Positions 54,888 to 62,990 of a stretch of DNA of 64,000 nt are shown here, piece after piece. Made by a program: the position numbers and the translations under genes. Position 1 is the first letter of the stretch. Every line of letters begins with the position of its first letter. Under the pieces are notes generated by a model. The model saw only the letters and a program-made list of their open reading frames with translations, was not told where the DNA came from and made no database searches. The stretch covers positions 620,001-684,000 of the forward strand of contig NZ_JABBGB010000002.1 in the NCBI RefSeq assembly GCF_012927185.1, read 5' to 3'. This stretch comes from Pseudoflavitalea sp. G-6-1-2 (lineage in GTDB: Bacteria > Bacteroidota > Bacteroidia > Chitinophagales > Chitinophagaceae).

Positions 54888-54929
54888 TGAAACAGACCCC
54901 CGACTTAGTGTTGGGGGTTTATTGTTTCA
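54888..54929 (+). terminator. Terminator after the second SusC/SusD operon
   Basis: ACCCCC/GGGGGT arms (54896-54917) with a small loop are embedded in the longer inverted repeat TGAAACA/TGTTTCA. On the plus strand GGGGGTTTATTGTTTC follows, a modest U-tract. It starts 28 bases after the SusD stop. The outer arms make the hairpin usable from both sides, and the next gene converges from the minus strand. Confidence 0.8.
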
Positions 54930-54969
54930 AAACTATATGTGAACAAGTATTATTCACCCATACATGAGC

Positions 54970-55548
54970 TCAATCGTCCAATCCCTTTCCTTTAAGTATC
55001 TGCGGGATAGATTTCTCTATTCTCGATTCCCGCGTTTTGCTTTGTTTGGCTGAGGAAAAATGAAGCAGATATCCCCTTTGTCTGCCGGGAGTGAGCGCTT
55101 CAAAAGCAGTTTTGAGTGCCTTGTTCTTTTTCAGTCTGGCTGCGAATTCTTCGGCCATTTCAAATTCCCCGGTTTTCTTGAAAGTCACCTGCAAGCCGGC
55201 TTTCTCTACTTCGATGGCTTCGTAGATATAAGACTTGATCACAGCTTCCATCTGAGCAACCTGCTTAGCACTGGTGAACCTGATCTGGCGCTGCGCCTGC
55301 ACATTCTTCGATTGCTGAATCAGAACACTCTCAGGATCGCTCAGCAAAGCGCCTTTGAAAAATAACAGTGCACAGTAATCTTTGAATCCGTGAATGAGCG
55401 CCAGATTGGTATCGCGATACTCATAACAGGGAGTACCCCATTTGAGCGTTTCATTCAAATTGCAATCGAGCAGAATGGCTCTTAACTTTTCAAATGCGGA
55501 TTGCCATTTCTCTGATTTGTCGATATAGTCGTCAACTTTCGGATTCAT
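54970..55548 (-). CDS. YdeI/OmdA-family protein (DUF1801-like)
   Basis: A 192-aa protein. The N-terminal part (YIDKSEKWQSAFEKLRAILLDCNLNETLKWGTPCYEYRDTNLALIHGFKDYCALLFFKGALL) is the DUF1801/YdhG-like domain. The C-terminal FKKTGEFEMAEEFAARLKKNKALKTAFEALTPGRQRGYLLHFSSAKQSKTRESRIEKSIPQILKGKGL is the OmdA-type module. Function not established. It is the last gene of the ArsR-SRPBCC-DoxX-YdeI unit, 6 bases after the DoxX gene. Confidence 0.9.
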   Translation of the reverse strand: MNPKVDDYIDKSEKWQSAFEKLRAILLDCNLNETLKWGTPCYEYRDTNLALIHGFKDYCALLFFKGALLSDPESVLIQQSKNVQAQRQIRFTSAKQVAQMEAVIKSYIYEAIEVEKAGLQVTFKKTGEFEMAEEFAARLKKNKALKTAFEALTPGRQRGYLLHFSSAKQSKTRESRIEKSIPQILKGKGLDD

Positions 55549-55554
55549 AGATTC

Positions 55555-55941
55555 TTATTTATTGGTTGAAGCAACAAGTTTACGGCTGGCCGGTCTGAAA
55601 TACCAGCTGATCAATGTCAGCACCAGCAACAGCAACGGAGGCCATATTTTTCCAATCGGATTGCCTACTGCAATATGCGATGCAACAGCGCCCGACATGG
55701 CAAAGAAGAAACCGGCATAAGCCCATTCTTTCAGCAATGGAAATTTAGGAACGAGCACGGCAATTACACCGAGAATTTTCCAGGCGCCGATGATGCATAA
55801 CAAATAGGCCGGATAACCGATGGTGGCCATGTTTGCTACTTCTTCTTTCACCTGCAACAGTTGTACAATGCCGGTTGCCGTCATGCCCAGGGCCAGCCAT
55901 CCGGTAGCTACCCAATAAATGATCTTGTTTCTTTTGCTCAT
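55555..55941 (-). CDS. DoxX-family membrane protein
   Basis: A 128-aa protein with four transmembrane helices (about 8-26, 43-62, 71-89 and 96-115), the DoxX fold. The conserved LCIIGAWKILGVIAVLVPKFPLLKEWAYAGFFFAMSGAVASH is family-typical. DoxX proteins are small inner-membrane proteins linked to redox or to unknown accessory roles. Its start is 1 base after the SRPBCC gene's stop. Confidence 0.93.
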   Translation of the reverse strand: MSKRNKIIYWVATGWLALGMTATGIVQLLQVKEEVANMATIGYPAYLLCIIGAWKILGVIAVLVPKFPLLKEWAYAGFFFAMSGAVASHIAVGNPIGKIWPPLLLLVLTLISWYFRPASRKLVASTNK

Positions 55942-55942
55942 G

Positions 55943-56416
55943 TTATGCTTGTTTTAGTTTGGTTACAACATCCTGCAGACGATCGTGTGCCATGTTCAGT
56001 CCTTTTGCAAATGGCATTTTCAACTGCATGTTTCTTGCTTCGGCAGACTGATATACGATGTGCATGATCAGTTTGCTGGTATCTTCTGTAAGCGGCTTGA
56101 ATTCGAAGAACTCCAGCTGCACACCCATGGGAGCATTTTCCATTTCGAACGTGCGGACGATCTTTTCGTTGGTTATGAACTCATGAAACACACCATTGGC
56201 CTGAAACACAGGGTTACCCTTATTGTCGGAGGTAACAAAATGCCAGCCGCCGTGTTTCTGCGCTTCCAGTTTCATTACTTTGGTTCCCATCCATTGCTCA
56301 ACAATTTCTGGTTCGGTATGCGCTTTGAACAGCAGCTCAACCGGCAATTCAAATTCTCTGGTAATGGTGAGATCCTGTGTGCCTTCTTCAGCGTGGATCT
56401 TTGTTTTAAGTTCCAT
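55943..56416 (-). CDS. SRPBCC (AHSA1-like) protein in an ArsR operon
   Basis: A 157-aa START-fold protein: TITREFELPVELLFKAHTEPEIVEQWMGTKVMKLEAQKHGGWHFVTSDNKGNPVFQANGVFHEFITNEKIVRTFEME, then a C-terminal helix AKGLNMAHDRLQDVVTKLK. This is the AHSA1-like group that is very often paired with an ArsR regulator, as here. The ligand is unknown. It starts 6 bases after the ArsR gene. Confidence 0.92.
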   Translation of the reverse strand: MELKTKIHAEEGTQDLTITREFELPVELLFKAHTEPEIVEQWMGTKVMKLEAQKHGGWHFVTSDNKGNPVFQANGVFHEFITNEKIVRTFEMENAPMGVQLEFFEFKPLTEDTSKLIMHIVYQSAEARNMQLKMPFAKGLNMAHDRLQDVVTKLKQA

Positions 56417-56422
56417 ATTGGA

Positions 56423-56746
56423 TTATTTTTTGGGTTTATAGTTTTTCATGATGGCTTCGAGCTTATTGAAACGCTCGTCCCACAGTTTGCGAAATGGCTC
56501 GATAAAATCCGAGATCTCCTTTATCTTCTGCGGATTGAGGTGATAATAGATCTCCCTTCCATTCTGCTCCTGCTCCAGCAGTTCGCATTCGGTCAATATC
56601 TGAAGATGCTTTGAAACAGTTGGCCGTGCCGTATCGAAATTCGATGCGATGGCGCCGGCTGTCATCGATTGCGTGGCAACCAATACCAGTATTGCCCTCC
56701 TTGTGGGATCTGCGATGGCCTGGAAAACGTCTCTTCTGATTTTCAT
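56423..56746 (-). CDS. ArsR-family transcriptional regulator
   Basis: A 107-aa winged-helix repressor. [75 protein letters not shown] is the complete ArsR HTH and wing. There are no ELCVCDL metal-binding cysteines, so metal sensing of the ArsR/SmtB type is unlikely. It probably controls the following SRPBCC-DoxX-YdeI genes and itself through the operator described separately. Confidence 0.94.
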   Translation of the reverse strand: MKIRRDVFQAIADPTRRAILVLVATQSMTAGAIASNFDTARPTVSKHLQILTECELLEQEQNGREIYYHLNPQKIKEISDFIEPFRKLWDERFNKLEAIMKNYKPKK

Positions 56747-56747
56747 T

Positions 56748-56796
56748 GCGTAGCTATTTGACTACAAATATAAGCGTAGCCATTTAACTACGCAAA
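56748..56796 (-). promoter_or_regulatory. Promoter with paired operator repeats before the ArsR gene
   Basis: On the minus strand the -33 TTTG (56793-56796) is separated by 20 bases from the -7 box TATATTTG (56765-56772), a near-perfect Bacteroidota promoter. Two 17-base direct repeats flank the -7 box: 56774-56790 (TAGTTAAATGGCTACGC on the minus strand) and 56748-56764 (TAGTCAAATAGCTACGC). Each contains GTAG...CTAC inverted symmetry. One lies in the spacer, the other over the start region, ending one base before the ATG, as expected for ArsR autorepression. Confidence 0.8.
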
Positions 56797-56833
56797 TATT
56801 TTTATCTGTTTTTCATTTTTGTATCTTCATCGC

Positions 56834-57826
56834 ATGAAACCGTGCTTCCCCGCCACTTATTCCACCCTTTCCGCAGAAGCCCTCTCCGGCTGGATTTCAT
56901 CCAAATACGCAACCGGACCAGTTCGGTGCAAACTACTGGTACGTGGCGTGGGAGACACTTATCTCATCGAATCGGCGTCCGGGCAATTCATTCTGCGCAT
57001 TTACAGGTCATCTCACAGAAGCCTTGCACAGATAAAAGAAGAAGTGGAGTTATTGCTGAAATTGAAGGAAGCAGACGTATCGGTTTCTTATCCCATAGCC
57101 AACCAATCTGCACAATACATTCAGTCGCTCGATGCCATCGAAGGCGAAAGACATGCCGTGCTTTTCAGCTATGCACCCGGACGTTCAGAAAGGATGCTAA
57201 GCCAGCAGCAGCTTCGCAATCTCGGTATTGAAATGGCACGCTTTCACAAAGTATCTGCATCAATGAAGCCTGGCGGAGCGAGATGGAATTTCGATCTGGA
57301 TACGATGTTCTTCAAACCGCTTGAACAGCTGAAACCCGGTTTCGCAGAAGATCCTGAAGGTTATGCATGGCTGCAGGAAGCAACGTCTAAGGCAGCACAA
57401 AAACTGCAGGATTTAAACGCTGCTTCATTCACCCAGGGTTATTGCCATTTCGATTTCCTGCCGAAGAATTTTCACTTCGATGGCAATGCCGTTACTTTTT
57501 TTGATTTCGATTTTATGGGTTTTGGCTGGCTGGTGAACGACATCATGAGCTTCTGGCAGCATCTGGTATTGGATGCATACACAGGCAGAATGAGTAAAGA
57601 GGCTGCCATGCAATCCTACGCAACTTTCCTCGAAGGCTATCGCGAACAACACACCATCAGTGAGGCCGAACTGGCTGCCGTACCCTATCTCGCACCGGGC
57701 TTCTGGCTTTTCTACATGGGTTTCCACACAACGCACGATCAGTTCCTGCCCTATACACAACCGGCATTCCTGAAATCATATACAGGGATCATGAAAAATA
57801 TTGAAGCAAATTACTGGGAGAAATAA
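56834..57826 (+). CDS. APH-type phosphotransferase (homoserine/choline/aminoglycoside kinase-like)
   Basis: A 330-aa kinase-like protein. The ATG at 56834 is preferred over the TTG at 56819. The N-lobe contains YLIESASGQFILRIYRS (phosphate-binding lysine replaced by R in ILRIYRS) and a nearby EEVELLLKL; the catalytic loop is CHFDFLPKNFHFDG (D207) and the metal site FFDFDF (D224/D226). The helical C-lobe ends with MGFHTTHDQF. This is the protein-kinase-like APH fold, and a homoserine kinase II-like protein is the nearest pattern. The substrate is unknown. Drug resistance cannot be concluded. It is divergent from ArsR and converges on the DUF4268 gene with a 4-base gap. Confidence 0.9.
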   Translation: MKPCFPATYSTLSAEALSGWISSKYATGPVRCKLLVRGVGDTYLIESASGQFILRIYRSSHRSLAQIKEEVELLLKLKEADVSVSYPIANQSAQYIQSLDAIEGERHAVLFSYAPGRSERMLSQQQLRNLGIEMARFHKVSASMKPGGARWNFDLDTMFFKPLEQLKPGFAEDPEGYAWLQEATSKAAQKLQDLNAASFTQGYCHFDFLPKNFHFDGNAVTFFDFDFMGFGWLVNDIMSFWQHLVLDAYTGRMSKEAAMQSYATFLEGYREQHTISEAELAAVPYLAPGFWLFYMGFHTTHDQFLPYTQPAFLKSYTGIMKNIEANYWEK

Positions 57827-57830
57827 ATAC

Positions 57831-58289
57831 TCAGAGCACTTCGAACGAAGGTTTCACCATACTCCAGAATTCATCCAGCGCAATCAGACGGGGCTTCAGA
57901 AAAGATATGATCGCGGGCCAGTCGGATTCTCTCAGCACGTTCACATCTGCGATTCCTTTACTGATGGTAATGGTTTGTTTGCCATGCTCATCGGCATCCG
58001 GCCGTTGCCAGATCCAGTCATCTTCGCCCAAAGTCTCTTCCAGTATAGCTTTCAGCTGAAGCAGCTGATCGTAGTGAGATAGAAGCAGTTCACGTTTATT
58101 GGAGAGGGAGATCATGATCTCCGCATATTCACGTTCTGCATCCATTTTGAAATGGATACCATTCACACCGGTTCTGTAGTTGATCCAGTTTACAGGCAAT
58201 CCTTCAGCAGACATCACAGGCTGCATATATCTGCCAAAGGCCGTCCAGAAGGCCTGTTTTATTTTGGAGATCTCTTCTCTTGTGTACAT
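57831..58289 (-). CDS. DUF4268-family protein
   Basis: A 152-aa protein. ATG 58289 gives MYTREEISKIKQAFWTAFGRYMQPVMSAEGLPVNWINYRTGVNGIHFKMDAEREYAEIMISL, the typical DUF4268 start; an ATG at 58316 would add 9 residues. The family is found alone and attached to restriction-like proteins; no function is known. It is likely cytoplasmic. The gene reads towards the kinase gene and stops 4 bases from it. Confidence 0.85.
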   Translation of the reverse strand: MYTREEISKIKQAFWTAFGRYMQPVMSAEGLPVNWINYRTGVNGIHFKMDAEREYAEIMISLSNKRELLLSHYDQLLQLKAILEETLGEDDWIWQRPDADEHGKQTITISKGIADVNVLRESDWPAIISFLKPRLIALDEFWSMVKPSFEVL

Positions 58290-58340
58290 GAAAACGCTTG
58301 AGGCCGCAATATACAATCAAATAGGGTGATGTGTTCTGCA

Positions 58341-59243
58341 TTACTTCTTCCCCATCACCTTTCTGAATAATCGTTTGATATGTTCGATCTCTTTCTGATG
58401 CATGCCATTCTTTCGGGTTCCGAAGTAAAGAATATTCTTCAGTTTCTTGTCTCCCTCCCAGATCAGTTGCACTTCTCCGCTTTTGATTTCATTGGCACAA
58501 AGGAAATCAGGAAGCACAGCAACCCCTTTCCCACCACTAAGACAACGCACTATGGAACTCACATTAGGCACAATATAGTTCGGTCTGAAATCTGGCTTCT
58601 TGTCGAAGTTCATGCTCCAGAAACGCAGAAGGTGTTCCATGTCGCCGGTAGTGCCGTACCATTTTTGCTGCTTGAGCCATTGCTCCAGCTTGTTCTTATC
58701 TTTCGTTTTCCGCACTTGTTTGAACGCAGATATATCTACTTCCCTACCTCCTACGAGTACAATATTCTCTGATGCAAATTCTTCATAGTCGATATTGGAA
58801 GAGGTTCCTTTTTTGGCTGTTATGATGATATCCAAAATTCCTTTATCGAGCTGATCGAGCATTTCGGGATAATCTCCAACTGAAAGAATGAGATTGAAAG
58901 GAAGTGAAGCCACATACTGCTCCAGCGTCATCTGGAAAGTTTCGAAACACATGCCCACACCGATGGTGGGTGTATGGTTTTCGATCGACTTCTGAAAATT
59001 CGTCTCTACTTCCTCGAGTTTCGATAACGAATCGGCAACAGCGTTGAACAATACTTTCCCGCGTTCGGTAGGTATCATTTTGCGGGCTGTTCTGTCGAAC
59101 AGTTTATAGCCAACATAGGCTTCCAGTGAGTTGAGATGCAGGCTCACGCCCGGCTGTGAAATAAAAAGATCTTCCGCGGCTCCTGTCAGCGTTCCGGTTT
59201 TATAAATCGCTTTGAAAGTGCGATACCATTCCAGATTCACCAT
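58341..59243 (-). CDS. LysR-family transcriptional regulator
   Basis: A 300-aa regulator. N-terminal HTH (residues about 3-63): LEWYRTFKAIYKTGTLTGAAEDLFISQPGVSLHLNSLEAYVGYKLFDRTARKMIPTERG. The periplasmic-binding-like effector domain follows (about 90-295), with PTIGVGMCFETFQMTLEQYVASLPFNLILSVGDYPEMLDQLDKGILDIIIT. The target is unknown because neighbours are not divergently arranged; a site at its own promoter suggests autoregulation. Confidence 0.95.
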   Translation of the reverse strand: MVNLEWYRTFKAIYKTGTLTGAAEDLFISQPGVSLHLNSLEAYVGYKLFDRTARKMIPTERGKVLFNAVADSLSKLEEVETNFQKSIENHTPTIGVGMCFETFQMTLEQYVASLPFNLILSVGDYPEMLDQLDKGILDIIITAKKGTSSNIDYEEFASENIVLVGGREVDISAFKQVRKTKDKNKLEQWLKQQKWYGTTGDMEHLLRFWSMNFDKKPDFRPNYIVPNVSSIVRCLSGGKGVAVLPDFLCANEIKSGEVQLIWEGDKKLKNILYFGTRKNGMHQKEIEHIKRLFRKVMGKK

Positions 59244-59250
59244 ATCTACA

Positions 59251-59274
59251 TATCATTTTATTGATACAAATGTA
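59251..59274 (-). promoter_or_regulatory. Putative LysR promoter and autoregulatory inverted repeat
   Basis: On the minus strand TACATTTG (59267-59274) matches TAnnTTTG and lies 23 bases before the LysR start codon. Directly after it the inverted repeat TATCA-N6-TGATA (59251-59266) covers the start of transcription. This is where a LysR autorepressor would sit. The -33 element is weak. Confidence 0.5.
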
Positions 59275-59369
59275 TAATTTCTGCTGTTTTAATGATAGCC
59301 GCAACCTGCATAATTTCATGCTGCATCAATAAGAAAAACAAACAAGCGGACAATTTCTCCAACACAACG

Positions 59370-60137
59370 TTACACGTGTTTTCTGTATGCTCTCATGGCA
59401 AACAGATAAGCTACGATCATCAATCCGGCACACCAGGCAATGGCAATCCAGATGGCATTACCAACAGGCTGATTGAACAGCAATGCCCGAATGGTTTCCA
59501 CGATGGAAGTCATTGGTTGATTTTCTGCAAATGCACGAACACCCTTCGGCATGGAACTGGTAGGAACAAATGCGGAGCTGATCAACGGTAGCAGGTGGAT
59601 CGGATAAGCGATGGCAGTTGCACCATCTACAGATTTTGCGGAGAGGCCTGCTATTGCTGCAATCCAGGTGAGTGTAAGGGTAACCAGCGCAAGCAATCCT
59701 GCAACGGCCAACCACTGCAAAATACCGGCATGTGATCGAAAACCCATGATGAGTGCAACGAGAACAATCACCGTAAGCGAGATGGCATTGGATACCAGCG
59801 ATGTGAGCACATGCCCCCAAAGCGCCGCGGAACGCGAAACAGGCATCGAATTGAATCGTTCGAATATTCCACGCTGCACATCATTGAACAACCGGTACGA
59901 AGTGTAACCGATGCTGTTGGCAATGGCAATCAGCAGTATGCCAGGCAACAGATAATTTACGTAGTTGTCAGAGCCTGATTGAATGGCGCCTCCAAGTACA
60001 TACACAAATAACAGCATCATTGCAACGGGCATGATGGTTACAGTGATAATAGTATCCATGCTGCGCAAAACATGACGCATAGATCGGCCAAGCATCACCC
60101 GCATGTCTGCGAAATAATAGTTTTTTACCGCTTCCAT
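59370..60137 (-). CDS. ABC-2 type transporter permease, DrrB-like
   Basis: A 255-aa permease with six transmembrane helices. The sequence (TIITVTIMPVAMMLLFVYVLGGAIQSGSDNYVNYLLPGILLIAIANSIGYTSYRLFNDVQRGIFERFNSMPVSRSAALWGHVLTSL...) is typical of DrrB-like exporters. The ATG overlaps the ATPase gene by one base, so the two are coupled. Family members export antibiotics or lipids; substrate unknown. Confidence 0.94.
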   Translation of the reverse strand: MEAVKNYYFADMRVMLGRSMRHVLRSMDTIITVTIMPVAMMLLFVYVLGGAIQSGSDNYVNYLLPGILLIAIANSIGYTSYRLFNDVQRGIFERFNSMPVSRSAALWGHVLTSLVSNAISLTVIVLVALIMGFRSHAGILQWLAVAGLLALVTLTLTWIAAIAGLSAKSVDGATAIAYPIHLLPLISSAFVPTSSMPKGVRAFAENQPMTSIVETIRALLFNQPVGNAIWIAIAWCAGLMIVAYLFAMRAYRKHV

Positions 60138-60904
60138 TATACAACCTCCTTTTTACCAACGATGGCGAGAAAGATATCTTCCAGCGTCGGTTGTTTTTCA
60201 ATGTATTCAATTTTTGCAGGCGGATATTTCTTTTTGAGATCCGCCAATGTGCCGTTTACAATAATCTTACCCTGATGCAGGATAGCAATATTGTCGGCAA
60301 GCTGTTCGGCTTCATCCAGATACTGTGTTGTTAAGAAAACAGTGGTGCCGGCTGCAGCTAATTCTTTGATGATTTTCCAGACCTCGATGCGTGCTTCCGG
60401 ATCGAGGCCGGTAGTTGGTTCGTCGAGAAAAACAAGTTCTGCATTCCCTACCAGGCTCATGGCAATATCGAGCCTGCGTCGCATTCCTCCGGAATAGGTA
60501 GCTGTTTTCCGATCGGCGCCACCTGTTAATCCAAACCGATCGAGCAGATCTGCTGCAATCTGTTGTGGATTGCTGAGATGGCGGAGTCTGGCGATCATTA
60601 CCAGATTTTCACGACCAGTCAGCACTTCGTCGATTGCAGCAAATTGTCCGGTTAAACTGATCGATCGGCGCACTTTTACCGGCTCTGCCACTACATCGAA
60701 TCCGTTCACCATTACATTTCCGCTATCCTGTTTCAGCAATGTGGAAAGGATTCTGATGATAGTGGTTTTGCCCGCCCCGTTCGAACCGAGCAGCGCAAAA
60801 ACACTGCCTTTCTTTACGTGGAAGTCAACCCCATTCAATACGGATACACGTTTGTACGACTTCTTCAGTCCTTCTACTGAAATAGCAATTTCATTTTGCA
60901 ACAT
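60137..60904 (-). CDS. ABC transporter ATP-binding protein, DrrA-like
   Basis: A 255-aa ATPase. ATG 60904 is chosen because it lies 10 bases after the regulator's stop; an ATG at 60940 would overlap that gene by 26 bases. Walker A LLGSNGAGKTTIIRIL, signature YSGGMRRRLDIAMSLVG, Walker B LVFLDEPTTGLDP and the switch TQYLDEAEQLADN are all intact. The C-terminal EYIEKQPTLEDIFLAIVGKKEVV is the DrrA/CcmA-like ending. The regulator upstream and permease downstream make one operon. Confidence 0.95.
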   Translation of the reverse strand: MLQNEIAISVEGLKKSYKRVSVLNGVDFHVKKGSVFALLGSNGAGKTTIIRILSTLLKQDSGNVMVNGFDVVAEPVKVRRSISLTGQFAAIDEVLTGRENLVMIARLRHLSNPQQIAADLLDRFGLTGGADRKTATYSGGMRRRLDIAMSLVGNAELVFLDEPTTGLDPEARIEVWKIIKELAAAGTTVFLTTQYLDEAEQLADNIAILHQGKIIVNGTLADLKKKYPPAKIEYIEKQPTLEDIFLAIVGKKEVV

Positions 60905-60914
60905 AAATTCATCG

Positions 60915-61799
60915 TTAAGAGTTGAGCAATGTAATTCCACTCAGATCTGCTTTGCCGCTTTTCAGAAACTCATAGGTTATTCTGTCTGCGTGGCAGTCGG
61001 CAAACCTGAGATGCTTGAGTGTTCTGCATTTGAAGAATGTATTGATGAGCATCGAGTTCTGAAAGGTCACTTTGGAAAAACTGCAATTATCGAAGGAACA
61101 ATCCTGGATAGTGCCATCGAAAACGATCTCATCTAAATTGGTGCTATTGAACACCGTACTTTTCAATAACGCATTTACGAATATGCCTTTCTGCAGTCCG
61201 CTCGATTTGAAATTGGCGCCGGTTAGATCTGCTCCGGAAAAGTCACAGCCTGCAATGTAGCTTCCGGAAAAGCTGGTCTCCCTGAGGATGCAATCTTTAA
61301 ACACATTGTTGGAGAAATGAGAGCGCTGAATCTGGCTATTGCTGATAACGGATCCGGTAAAATCGCAGCTGACGATCATATTGCTTTTCAGCAGCAATCC
61401 GGATAAATCGGACCCGATGAATTTGCATCGCTGCATATTGGAAGAACTGAATTTTTCGTGCAGCCCTTTCAATCCGGAAAAGTCTGCGTCCACCCAGTTT
61501 CCATTGGACATATTCCAGTTAAGCTTTGACTCCGGATTCGCAGATGGGATGTCAGCCATTTGAGGAACAGACGGCTCTCCGGTTACTGCCGACGGAAAAT
61601 TGACTGAAAAATAGTTGAGATCAACGCCCAGTATTTCAGCCAGCCTGTTAAAAGTAATGATATCGGGAATAGACTCCCCCCGCTCCCATTTGCCCACAGC
61701 CTGCGGACTTATGAAAAGCTGTTGAGCCAGTTGCGCCTGCGACATATTGGTTTCTTTGCGTGCTTTGGCAATTTTGCTGCCTATCAACTTTGGATCCAT
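60915..61799 (-). CDS. XRE-type HTH fused to a pentapeptide-repeat domain
   Basis: A 294-aa protein. Residues about 6-62 are a Cro/CI HTH (IAKARKETNMSQAQLAQQLFISPQAVGKWERGESIPDIITFNRLAEILG). From about 105 to 265 the protein shows pentapeptide repeats: F-K-x-x-D-L-S-G, CDFTGS, ANFKSSGLQKG, A-D-L-T-G-A-N-F, DCSFDNCSF and similar, with A(D/N)LxX periodicity. The repeats predict a right-handed quadrilateral beta-helix that can mimic DNA in Qnr/MfpA-like proteins. Here it is probably the sensor or partner-binding part of a regulator for the adjacent DrrAB-like exporter. The gene leads that operon. Confidence 0.88.
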   Translation of the reverse strand: MDPKLIGSKIAKARKETNMSQAQLAQQLFISPQAVGKWERGESIPDIITFNRLAEILGVDLNYFSVNFPSAVTGEPSVPQMADIPSANPESKLNWNMSNGNWVDADFSGLKGLHEKFSSSNMQRCKFIGSDLSGLLLKSNMIVSCDFTGSVISNSQIQRSHFSNNVFKDCILRETSFSGSYIAGCDFSGADLTGANFKSSGLQKGIFVNALLKSTVFNSTNLDEIVFDGTIQDCSFDNCSFSKVTFQNSMLINTFFKCRTLKHLRFADCHADRITYEFLKSGKADLSGITLLNS

Positions 61800-61830
61800 A
61801 GATGCTGTTTTTGATTTGATTTCAACAGTT

Positions 61831-61838
61831 CAAAGATA
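61831..61838 (-). promoter_or_regulatory. Candidate -7 box TATCTTTG for the HTH-pentapeptide/exporter operon
   Basis: TATCTTTG fits TAnnTTTG and lies 31 bases before the ATG at 61799. The best TTTG upstream is 23 bases away instead of the usual 19-21, so the promoter may be weak or activator-dependent. Confidence 0.5.
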
Positions 61839-61929
61839 CCGGTGTAATCCACCATTTGCAGCAAAACAGCCGCCACTCCTGGTTGGAATCGCGCTACCAG
61901 TGGTTGTTTTTGGGAACCGGCAGTAGTAA

Positions 61930-61960
61930 TTGTAATTTTTCGGGTGATGAAGTACTTTTG
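61930..61960 (+). promoter_or_regulatory. Bacteroidota promoter deciding the GNAT start, probably leaderless
   Basis: TTG at 61930-61932, a 20-base spacer and TACTTTTG at 61953-61960 (TAnnTTTG) form a canonical promoter. Transcription starting 5-8 bases after the box would begin at or just before the ATG at 61965, giving a leaderless transcript. It excludes a GTG start at 61944, which would lie upstream of the transcript start. Confidence 0.75.
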
Positions 61961-61964
61961 CCGC

Positions 61965-62498
61965 ATGCAATCCATCGCAACACTAAAAGGGAAGAACGAT
62001 ATCAGCCTGAAAGCAATCGGGCAACAGGATCTGAAAGAAATGGCAGCACTCGCCAACGACCCGGCCATTGCAGGGAATCTCCGCGACAGCTTCCCTTCTC
62101 CCTATTCATTGCAGGATGCAGAGGTATTCTTTGAACTCATCCGGCAAGACAAACTGAACCAGCATGTCTGGGGCATCTACCTTTATGAAAGGATTGCCGG
62201 TGTGATAACACTTACACCGCAACAGGATATTTACCGCCACTCTGCAGAGATCGGCTACTGGCTGGGAGCACCCTACTTTGGTAAAGGTATCATGACTGAA
62301 GCAGTATCATTGGTAACAAATTACGCATTTGAAGCATTGGGTTTTCTCCGTGTTTATGCAGGTGTTTTTGCGTACAATGAAGCTTCCAAAAAAGTTTTAC
62401 TGAAGAGCGGATTCCATCAGGAGGCCATCAAAAGAAACGCGATCATTAAAAATGGTATCCTGCACGATGAACATCTGATGGTGAAGATGAAGGCCTGA
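61965..62498 (+). CDS. GNAT-family N-acetyltransferase (RimJ/RimL-like)
   Basis: A 177-aa acetyltransferase starting MQSIATLKGKNDISLKAI. The core motif is at AEIGYWLGAPYFGKGIMTEAVSLVTNYAFEALGFLRVYAGVFAYNEASKKVLLKSGFHQEA (the acetyl-CoA loop GxGxG-like and the NxxS..v..K.GF end). The family transfers acetyl groups to amines, often N-terminal or drug substrates; target unknown. ATG 61965 is supported by the promoter just upstream. Confidence 0.9.
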   Translation: MQSIATLKGKNDISLKAIGQQDLKEMAALANDPAIAGNLRDSFPSPYSLQDAEVFFELIRQDKLNQHVWGIYLYERIAGVITLTPQQDIYRHSAEIGYWLGAPYFGKGIMTEAVSLVTNYAFEALGFLRVYAGVFAYNEASKKVLLKSGFHQEAIKRNAIIKNGILHDEHLMVKMKA

Positions 62499-62531
62499 GG
62501 CTTTTTTAGATAATGAAGGTGGATCAGCAAT

Positions 62532-62990
62532 ATGAAAGAACAACTCGCCCACAAGTTATTACTCAAACAGTACTGCGAGCAGATCATCCTGCAGCGTATC
62601 GCAACGGCTCAACAGGCTATGGACGATGCGCAGGCTGCCGCCAATCAGGAGGGCAAAAGTTCTGCCGGCGACAAATACGAAACGGCAAGGGCAATGAGCC
62701 ATCTGGAGAAAGACATGCAGGCAAGGCAACTGCTGGCTCATCAGCAGGATCTCAATGCGCTTCGCGCCATCAACGTGCAGGTTGTATGCATTGCTCCTGC
62801 TGCAGGCGCATTTGTTCGAACATCAAATAACCGGTTTTTTATTGGAGCCGGCCTGGGCAGACAGGTGATCGATGGAGAAACAGTTATTTTTCTCTCGCCT
62901 GCATCCCCATTGGCCATGCAGTTAATGAAGAAGAAACCGGGAGATGAAATTGAATTTAAAGGAAAAGAAAAAATAATTGAAGTGTATTAA
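62532..62990 (+). CDS. GreA/GreB C-terminal-like protein
   Basis: A 152-aa protein with a helical, coiled-coil N-terminus (about 1-75, containing GKSSAGDKYETARAMSHLEKDMQARQLLAHQQDL) and an FKBP-like C-terminal domain (VVCIAPAAGAFVRTSNNRFFIGAGLGRQVIDGETVIFLSPASPLAMQLMKKKPGDEIEFKGKEKIIEVY) as in GreA/GreB factors. Such proteins in Bacteroidota are sometimes mislabelled 3-oxoacyl-ACP synthase. It may bind RNA polymerase. Its stop overlaps that of the converging methyltransferase by four bases (TTAA). Confidence 0.8.
   Translation: MKEQLAHKLLLKQYCEQIILQRIATAQQAMDDAQAAANQEGKSSAGDKYETARAMSHLEKDMQARQLLAHQQDLNALRAINVQVVCIAPAAGAFVRTSNNRFFIGAGLGRQVIDGETVIFLSPASPLAMQLMKKKPGDEIEFKGKEKIIEVY

Noticed and set aside
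56834-57826. Aminoglycoside resistance gene
   Set aside because: The APH fold is shared with many metabolic kinases; nothing here shows a drug substrate.
61944-61964. GTG start for the GNAT gene
   Set aside because: It would lie upstream of the predicted transcription start; the ATG at 61965 fits the promoter.
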